From an uncultured Candidatus Saccharibacteria bacterium (GTDB lineage Bacteria; Patescibacteriota; Saccharimonadia; Saccharimonadales; Saccharimonadaceae): DNA of 63,915 bases. The stretch spans positions 1-63,915 of the forward strand of contig CALHWE010000016.1 in the NCBI GenBank assembly GCA_938036785.1. The letters are read 5' to 3'. Within the stretch, counting starts at the first letter, position 1, and each line of letters begins with the position of its first letter. The position numbers and the translations under genes are program-made. Below the pieces are notes generated by a model. The model was not told the origin of the DNA, did not search any database, and saw only the letters and a list, made by a program, of their open reading frames with translations. This document shows, in pieces, positions 59,619 to 63,915 of this stretch.

Positions 59619-60170
59619 ATGGCAAATGAACAACCTACAGCACAACCAACACCACCAACTGAGGCAGCATCGCAAGCAGCTCCAGTTGCCAGCCAACCAG
59701 TAGTGCCAGCCGCTGCGCCTGCACCGGTTGATACCTCACCGCGTAACTACTTGGCGGTCGTCGCCCTCGCTGCGTTTATGGGGCAGTATGGCTTGGCTCG
59801 CTGGTACCGTGGTGACGAGCTGGGCAAGATCCGCTTTTGGATTGCAGTGGGCTGTACAGTAACATCGGCTGTGCCGTATATTAATATCGTTTCACTGTTA
59901 GGGTTGTTTGTCCTATCTGTCTGGGGTATCGTCGACTTCTTCTTGCTGACAAGTACCACAGCAGATGCAAATGGTACGCCATACGTTGCGACCGAGCGTG
60001 ACAAAACGTGGGCGCAGGGGCTTAAGATCGCCTACATTATCGGTCTTGTCTTGGCAGCAGTGGCGATTGTTGTCTTCTTGATCTTGCTGGCGGCTGGGGT
60101 GGTCGTGCTGTGGGACACAACAAACACAACGAGGCCTATGCGGTCATCGACATACTATTATCCTCGCTAA
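59619..60170 (+). CDS. TM2-domain-like membrane protein
   Basis: 183 residues from ATG 59619, after GGGAGA. The first 45 residues are Pro/Ala/Thr-rich. A TM2-like pair of helices follows (YLAVVALAAFMGQYGLARWYRG, then FWIAVGCTVTSAVPYINIVSLLGLFVLSVWGIVDFF in two segments) with the G-x-x-G-x-x-R-x-Y-x-G and W-x-x-x-D patterns of that domain. A third TM helix lies near residues 145-170. Function of TM2 proteins is generally unknown. A strong terminator follows. Confidence 0.7.
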   Translation: MANEQPTAQPTPPTEAASQAAPVASQPVVPAAAPAPVDTSPRNYLAVVALAAFMGQYGLARWYRGDELGKIRFWIAVGCTVTSAVPYINIVSLLGLFVLSVWGIVDFFLLTSTTADANGTPYVATERDKTWAQGLKIAYIIGLVLAAVAIVVFLILLAAGVVVLWDTTNTTRPMRSSTYYYPR

Positions 60171-60194
60171 TAGCTATTGTGATGGTAGTGTAAC

Positions 60195-60226
60195 AAAAGG
60201 GGTTAGCAGTGTGCTAACCCCTTTTT
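60195..60226 (+). terminator. Terminator of the TM2-like gene
   Basis: AAAAGGGGTTAGC and GCTAACCCCTTTTT around AGTGT, followed by more T. It marks the last clearly native feature before the mosaic end of the window. Confidence 0.85.
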
Positions 60227-60272
60227 GTATGGTGCGGCCACAAAATGAATAGCAAATAGTGCCGTATAAAGA

Positions 60273-60292
60273 AACCCAGACCAAGCTGGGTT
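60273..60292. repeat. Hairpin at the edge of the GC-rich segment
   Basis: AACCCAG and CTGGGTT around ACCAAG. It coincides with the change from the ordinary composition of the window to GC-rich DNA. A second hairpin, CTGGCCGCC/GGCGGCCAG, lies at 60369-60392. Confidence 0.45.
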
Positions 60293-60917
60293 GTATAGAA
60301 CAAAGTTGGTACAGCTCCGCACCATTGACCCTAACAACCTGATGGTGCTTCTGGACTTCCGAAGGAAGCTGGCCGCCGGTGAGGGCGGCCAGGTGTGTAC
60401 CGGCCCTAATGTAGCGCATCTGCCGGCTACTGACGGGTCGGATGGCGTGGTGGGCGATGCGGACGAGTCCAGGCCGTCTCACGGGGCAGGCGCGGTAGAG
60501 CCGGGAAGTGAGTCCCTGCAACGACGATGCACCGCACCGGCCACCAACGTGGGGAAGCGGCCGAACGGTGAGAGTGATGCGCCCGACACAGCGTCACGGT
60601 CGCCGCGTGTGGTCGACCGCATCAAGCAGACGAAGTTTCGGCCCCTGACGCCGGAGCAGCGCCAGCAGGTGATCGACCTGTACCGCGCCGGCCTCCCCGT
60701 CAAGGAGATCGTCCGACAGACGGGCGTCAACCGCTCGACGGTCTACCGGCTGCGCGGGCAGGCAGGGCTGGAGCGCAGCCACCGCTTCACCGACGACGAC
60801 CGTGCCCAGGCGATCCGCCTCCGCCAGCAGGGCCTGACCATCGCCGAGATCGCCAAGCGGCTCGGCTTTAGCAGCATGACCATCGGACGCCACCTGGCGG
60901 CTGCTCGCAAGGAGTGA
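60291..60917 (+). CDS. GC-rich tandem helix-turn-helix protein (resolvase-tail-like)
   Basis: 208 residues as an open frame, but the first 105 or so look unlike a folded protein and may not be translated. The rest holds two HTH units in tandem: LTPEQRQQVIDLYRAG then VKEIVRQTGVNRSTVYRLRG, and FTDDDRAQAIRLRQQG then IAEIAKRLGFSSMTIGRHL. Each resembles the DNA-binding tail of serine resolvases or invertases. No recombinase catalytic domain is seen. Codon usage is strongly G/C at third positions, unlike the rest of the window and like actinobacterial genes, so recent transfer is likely. The start is uncertain. Confidence 0.5.
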   Translation: MYRTKLVQLRTIDPNNLMVLLDFRRKLAAGEGGQVCTGPNVAHLPATDGSDGVVGDADESRPSHGAGAVEPGSESLQRRCTAPATNVGKRPNGESDAPDTASRSPRVVDRIKQTKFRPLTPEQRQQVIDLYRAGLPVKEIVRQTGVNRSTVYRLRGQAGLERSHRFTDDDRAQAIRLRQQGLTIAEIAKRLGFSSMTIGRHLAAARKE

Positions 60918-60958
60918 CGGCAGCGGTGGTGAGAACGAGCCTCCATCGTCGAAGAGCA

Positions 60959-60989
60959 CAAAGGCTATCTGGAGTGCCGATAGCCTTTG
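60959..60989. repeat. Perfect 11-bp hairpin after the tandem-HTH gene
   Basis: CAAAGGCTATC and GATAGCCTTTG around a nine-base loop. It may end the tandem-HTH mRNA, although no T-run follows on the plus strand. Confidence 0.5.
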
Positions 60990-61157
60990 CCACCGACTGG
61001 ATCAAGGTCGCTAGCGGTGACTTGACACCGCACGCTGGCAGGGCCCCAAGCCCTCTAAATACGGCAATAGCGGCCGTTATGGCACGTTGCCGGATTACTA
61101 GCCTGACGTGAGTTGTATGCCTCGGCCTCGCCATTTTGCCAAAAATACATACAACTA

Positions 61158-61185
61158 TTGACATTACCGACGAACAGCATATAAT
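61158..61185 (+). promoter_or_regulatory. Consensus sigma-70 promoter without a following ORF
   Basis: TTGACA (61158-61163), 16 bases, TATAAT (61180-61185): both hexamers are perfect, the best promoter in the window, yet no reading frame of meaningful length follows before the terminator at about 61270. Confidence 0.75.
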
Positions 61186-61190
61186 CATAA

Positions 61191-61271
61191 TCAGACACAG
61201 TTGATCGCCGTGTCACCAAGAAATCTCCGGCAGGTAGTTTCTAGGCTACACCGCGGGAGATTTTTATTTTA
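61191..61271 (+). ncRNA. Candidate small RNA of about 80 nt
   Basis: It begins next to the expected start of the consensus promoter and ends at AAATCTCC/GGGAGATTT followed by TTTATTTT. Inside are GACAC/GTGTC (61193-61214) and GTAG/CTAC pairs within the terminator arm. There is no ORF. The minus-strand gene 61279-61695 converges on it, and the terminator could serve both strands. An ACCGCG at 61250-61255 recalls a T-box but the rest does not fit. Identity unknown. Confidence 0.45.
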
Positions 61272-61278
61272 GACTGAT

Positions 61279-61695
61279 TTAGTGCGGCTTTCTGTCGAAG
61301 ACAGACATGAAGTCTTTGCGCTTTGTTCGTATGTCTTCCTTGACTTGAATGCAGAAATGGCTGCCGTCTTTCGTTACACCATAGAACCGATAGAGCAGCA
61401 TCCGCTGATCTTCGGTGCTAGCGATCGTATCTGGATTGATCTGAGAATTGCGAAGCAGGTCAAGCGCCGCCTTATAGAAGCGAAGTCGCTTGGTGCGATC
61501 CTTCTGATTCTTATCCATCAAATGTGTCCAAAACACGGCGAGAAATACTTTCTCGCCGCTGAAGAACTTCGACTTGACGTACGGCTGTCGCTTGGTTGAG
61601 TGTGCGATGACGTTGTATTCCTGGCGAGCACGCTTTAGTACTTCATTGTATGACGATCCTGAGAGTTGTGGGTATTTTGTATTATATGCATTCAT
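61279..61695 (-). CDS. Hypothetical protein, possible BECR/RelE-like nuclease fold
   Basis: 138 residues. The C-terminal part, RMLLYRFYGVTKDGSHFCIQVKEDIRTKRKDFMSVF (in two segments), looks like the beta-strand pattern of phage-type BECR-fold nucleases (PBECR); the KEDIRTKRKDFMSVF ending is the strongest sign. The N-terminal half is helical and basic. TATACT followed by GGAGT precedes the ATG. Proteins like this are common in mobile elements and may be toxins, but this is from memory and only suggestive. Composition is closer to the main genome than its GC-rich neighbour. Confidence 0.45.
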   Translation of the reverse strand: MNAYNTKYPQLSGSSYNEVLKRARQEYNVIAHSTKRQPYVKSKFFSGEKVFLAVFWTHLMDKNQKDRTKRLRFYKAALDLLRNSQINPDTIASTEDQRMLLYRFYGVTKDGSHFCIQVKEDIRTKRKDFMSVFDRKPH

Positions 61696-61837
61696 TACTC
61701 CAATCAGTATACAATGATTGCAATACTATGAGAAGGCTCGAAACGGTGTTACAGTGCAGGTTTGGTGCCGACACAGGACTGCTAATGGCATGCTTGCATC
61801 CAAGCGCGACAGGTTCTTGTATAGCGCATCAAGCCTA

Positions 61838-62953
61838 TCAATCTAACTTGTGTGACAATTCTTCTCCAAAGTATCGCGCTCGAGAAGATTTGAGAAGCAT
61901 TGCAGGAGTCCAGTGAGGAGCGTTTCTAGCGGGCGGGGTCGGGGTTTTAAAAATTCGGCTTCTCCGCTCATCGCATTGCGCAGCAAATTCTTCTGTGAGG
62001 GAGCGTCTTGCCTCTAGATTGCCGGTACAGTCGTAGTCGTAGGTATCGATCTCGGCTAATACAAACACCATAAACATGCGAAGGCGTTCATCGAATTTGC
62101 GTTCTGCATAGAATGGAGACTTTCCCCATTCAGAGACTTCTGGGTCGATAGTCAGTCGGGGGTTGACACTAACTCCTTCAGCGGATTCTGAATCAGGGAA
62201 AGTTAGTCGAGCTAAGTCGCAATATCCGGACTCAAGCATCCTCTCTCCCCATTCCCATCTAGGTTCTACTCCGCTTGGAATATGGGCGATCGGATCTGCT
62301 GTAACGATTCGAGCCGCCCAAATAGTTAATCGGCGGTGGCGATCTATACGAGCTAGCCTATTGATCCAACCTAGATAGTTAGCATCAACGTCAGAGGCGA
62401 ATGGCTGCATGGTTCGCAGCAATTCCAGTTGGTGCTGCGGGAGTACTGACAACTTTTGGGAGGTGCGTTTCCAGGAATTTTGGCTATCGCAAATTGGGTA
62501 CTGGAGGCGATCTTCGTGTGGAGGGGGTAGTCTACCCGAAGAATAGGCTGCAGCTGCCCAAATAATGTAATCGAGAGCCGACCTAAGATTATACAGCCAC
62601 TCTCCAAACAGCGCAGGAAGTTCCTGGGGAAATTCTTCATATTGCTCCACTGTGAGGATATATTCCGTGGCGTTGGTGCGCGTTAAGTGCGCAGCAAAGG
62701 GGTGTGGCTCCAAAAACTCATTCCAACACTCGATCATCTCTCTGGAATGAACTTTCGCTCTTTCAACTCGGTGGCGTGCTGGCTTAAATAAATTCACTTC
62801 ATTCTTTCCGTAGGTGCGTACGGTCGCGTCCTGAGCTTCTCCGCAAAGGGTTATCGCCGTCGCTAGCCAGCCCGGCGTCATCGCATCCGTCTGGTTTCGT
62901 ACCGCGACTTCTTCATCGTACGTCGGCAGCTTACCTGTAGATATTATCGTCAT
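61838..62953 (-). CDS. Hypothetical protein of the NLRSALDH-type family
   Basis: 371 residues. The central GEWLYNLRSALDYIIWAAAAYSSG and the preceding AKVHSREMIECWNEFLEPH resemble a widespread but uncharacterised bacterial family, frequent in actinobacteria and on mobile elements, whose core reads about G-E-x-x-x-NLRSALDH. Other features: IDRHRRLTIWAARIV and an acidic C-terminal half. No catalytic motif is recognisable. It lies in the mosaic end region. Confidence 0.5.
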   Translation of the reverse strand: MTIISTGKLPTYDEEVAVRNQTDAMTPGWLATAITLCGEAQDATVRTYGKNEVNLFKPARHRVERAKVHSREMIECWNEFLEPHPFAAHLTRTNATEYILTVEQYEEFPQELPALFGEWLYNLRSALDYIIWAAAAYSSGRLPPPHEDRLQYPICDSQNSWKRTSQKLSVLPQHQLELLRTMQPFASDVDANYLGWINRLARIDRHRRLTIWAARIVTADPIAHIPSGVEPRWEWGERMLESGYCDLARLTFPDSESAEGVSVNPRLTIDPEVSEWGKSPFYAERKFDERLRMFMVFVLAEIDTYDYDCTGNLEARRSLTEEFAAQCDERRSRIFKTPTPPARNAPHWTPAMLLKSSRARYFGEELSHKLD

Positions 62954-62967
62954 CTACAATTTAATTT

Positions 62968-63498
62968 TTATCTACGAATATAATTCAACTCGACAATTCC
63001 ATTATTTGTTATCGTGTTGATTAATTTCAATTTATGTTCCGCATCATTTTGGCTAAATAATTTTATACCATTCCCTAAAATTGTCGGAATAATGGATATA
63101 AGATACTCATCAATCACATCTGAAGAAATGGCTTGTTGAACTAAGTCTGCTCCTCCACATATCCAAATATCTTTTCCTTCAACCCCTTTTAATTTCTTGA
63201 TCAATTCCTCCAAATTATCACTTGTAAAAATGATCTTATCGGAATCTTGTTGTTCTCGGTGAGTGAAAACATAAGTCAATAAATTGTCATAAACCCAATT
63301 ATCAGGGGATAACTCAGTTATTATCTGATTGTAAGTATTCCAACCCATCAGAACTGTGTCTATATTTTTTATAAACTCAGAATAGGTACTTTCGTTTTCT
63401 AAACAATCTTCATGACCTTGCAGAAAAGCGACACCCCCATTTTTATCAGCAATATAGCCATCTACACTCATAGCTATAAACAGTTTTACTTTTCTCAT
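62968..63498 (-). CDS. Dihydrofolate reductase-like (RibD C-terminal fold) protein, AT-rich
   Basis: 176 residues. MRKVKLFIAMSVDGYIADKNGG is the typical start of the DHFR/RibD-C family, followed by IDTVLMGWNTYNQI, DIWICGGADLVQQ and EYLISIIPTILGNGIKLF, the NADPH-binding and core elements. These enzymes are reductases of often unknown substrate, sometimes linked with trimethoprim tolerance. The gene is far more AT-rich than everything upstream, with codon use like low-GC Firmicutes, so it is very probably transferred or belongs to a different contig. GAGGTTAAG before the ATG is a fair ribosome-binding site. Confidence 0.85.
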   Translation of the reverse strand: MRKVKLFIAMSVDGYIADKNGGVAFLQGHEDCLENESTYSEFIKNIDTVLMGWNTYNQIITELSPDNWVYDNLLTYVFTHREQQDSDKIIFTSDNLEELIKKLKGVEGKDIWICGGADLVQQAISSDVIDEYLISIIPTILGNGIKLFSQNDAEHKLKLINTITNNGIVELNYIRR

Positions 63499-63573
63499 AT
63501 CTTAACCTCAACTTCTAATTTTTCTCTCTAAATATTTTAGGATATTATACCATTTTCAGAGCGTCTGTTTTCT

Positions 63574-63783
63574 TTATTCTTTCCGCTGGGCTTGCACTAT
63601 CTTTAACAGCTTATCTTGAAAGGTGTCTTTGCTCTTTTTATCAAAATATATCTCGGTTACAAAGGTCTTTCCGTTCATCTTTTTTGTTAGAACACCATCA
63701 GGCTTGCCTCTACCCTGCGCCTTTGCTGTACTCGCAGATCGCAGTCTGGTAACGGGGTTGCGTATCCCTGCCATCGCTGGCAA
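63574..63783 (-). CDS. TnpW-like transposon-encoded protein fragment
   Basis: 69 residues. The second half, KPDGVLTKKMNGKTFVTEIYF followed by KSKDTFQDKLLKIVQAQ, looks like TnpW, a small protein of Tn4451-type and other Firmicutes mobile elements. The first 25 residues (MPAMAGIRNPVTRLRS) do not fit it and may be an in-frame relic from other DNA. It supports the idea that this end of the window holds mobile-element debris. Confidence 0.45.
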   Translation of the reverse strand: MPAMAGIRNPVTRLRSASTAKAQGRGKPDGVLTKKMNGKTFVTEIYFDKKSKDTFQDKLLKIVQAQRKE

Positions 63784-63809
63784 ACCCTCGAAGGGATCGA
63801 GCTCTTCTC

Positions 63810-63915
63810 CTACACCTCCAACCCACTCACCAACCCACCGGCGTCGGTGTCGAGGGCGTGGGCGATGCGGAGGATGTTGTGGAGGCTGAGGTTGCGTTGG
63901 CCGCGTTCGACCTGG
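63810..63915 (-). CDS. XRE-family transcriptional regulator, C-terminal end
   Basis: 34 codons up to a TAG stop; the gene enters from the right edge. The readable part is QVERGQRNLSLHNILRIAHALD ending GLVSGLEV (residues 1-34 of the visible part), the fourth and fifth helices of a Cro/C1-type HTH. Strong C/G third positions point to a high-GC source such as an actinobacterium. Too little is present to say more. Confidence 0.6.
   Translation of the reverse strand, partial: QVERGQRNLSLHNILRIAHALDTDAGGLVSGLEV

Noticed and set aside
61244..61262. T-box riboswitch-like ACCGCG before a terminator
   Set aside because: The preceding bases do not match the T-box consensus, no specifier stem I is visible, and no amino-acid gene follows.

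Overview
The window reads as chromosomal DNA of a candidate-phyla-radiation bacterium, most likely a Candidatus Saccharibacteria (TM7) genome. That placement is an inference. It rests on the gene mix: a Gram-positive-style cell-wall set (murA, murB, murC, murT/gatD, murJ), an HrcA/CIRCE heat-shock circuit, type IV prepilins, queuosine salvage, and almost no other biosynthesis. TGA serves as an ordinary stop codon (for example in the ATGA overlap of speD with the next gene), which argues against the UGA-recoding CPR groups. Genes are dense, and three tRNAs with a CAU anticodon lie within 2.4 kb. Many first genes of transcription units have a TATAAT-like box only 6-9 bases before the start codon, so leaderless mRNAs seem common.

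Layout. 0-5.6 kb: tail of tsaC, trmB, an HD-CYTH fusion, a winged-helix NUDIX protein, a MazG-like protein, murC and a small membrane protein. 5.9-9 kb: small proteins, a DivIC/FtsB-like protein, three CAU tRNAs and structured non-coding DNA. 9-19.5 kb: a flavoprotein without its redox cysteines, then tilS-ftsH-murJ-lepA. Here lepA is cut in two by about 2.3 kb carrying a NUDIX hydrolase and a repeat-HTH protein. 19.5-28 kb: a probably frameshifted gene, a guanylate kinase, an LssY_C membrane protein, paired cysteine-motif paralogs, and hrcA, grpE, dnaK with three CIRCE operators. 28-33 kb: FKBP, a nitrilase-fold protein and a polyamine operon (speD, DUF4178, membrane spermidine synthase). 33-43 kb: a P-loop kinase-like protein, a prepilin, membrane enzymes, gatD/murT and a membrane-anchored ClpC-like ATPase. 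44-45.5 kb: a histidine phosphatase and a SpoT-type HD protein bracketed by inverted repeats beside tRNA-Gly. 45.6-50.5 kb: sugar transferase, tgt, yhhQ and an MFS transporter. 51-59.5 kb: an HTH-MurA fusion with a perfect palindrome over its promoter, glyA, a four-gene prepilin operon, murB, folD and tRNA-Lys.

The last 3.6 kb (60.3-63.9 kb) differs from the rest. It is a patchwork of a GC-rich tandem-HTH gene, a probable small RNA, two mobile-element-type hypothetical genes, a very AT-rich DHFR-like gene, a TnpW-like fragment and the tail of an actinobacterial-looking XRE regulator. It is either a hot spot of acquired DNA, possibly from a host actinomycete and its neighbours, or a chimeric contig end.

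The most notable items are the split lepA whose reading frame is restored by removing DNA between two ATGAC repeats, the HTH-MurA fusion with its operator-like promoter, and the inverted-repeat-bounded module next to tRNA-Gly.
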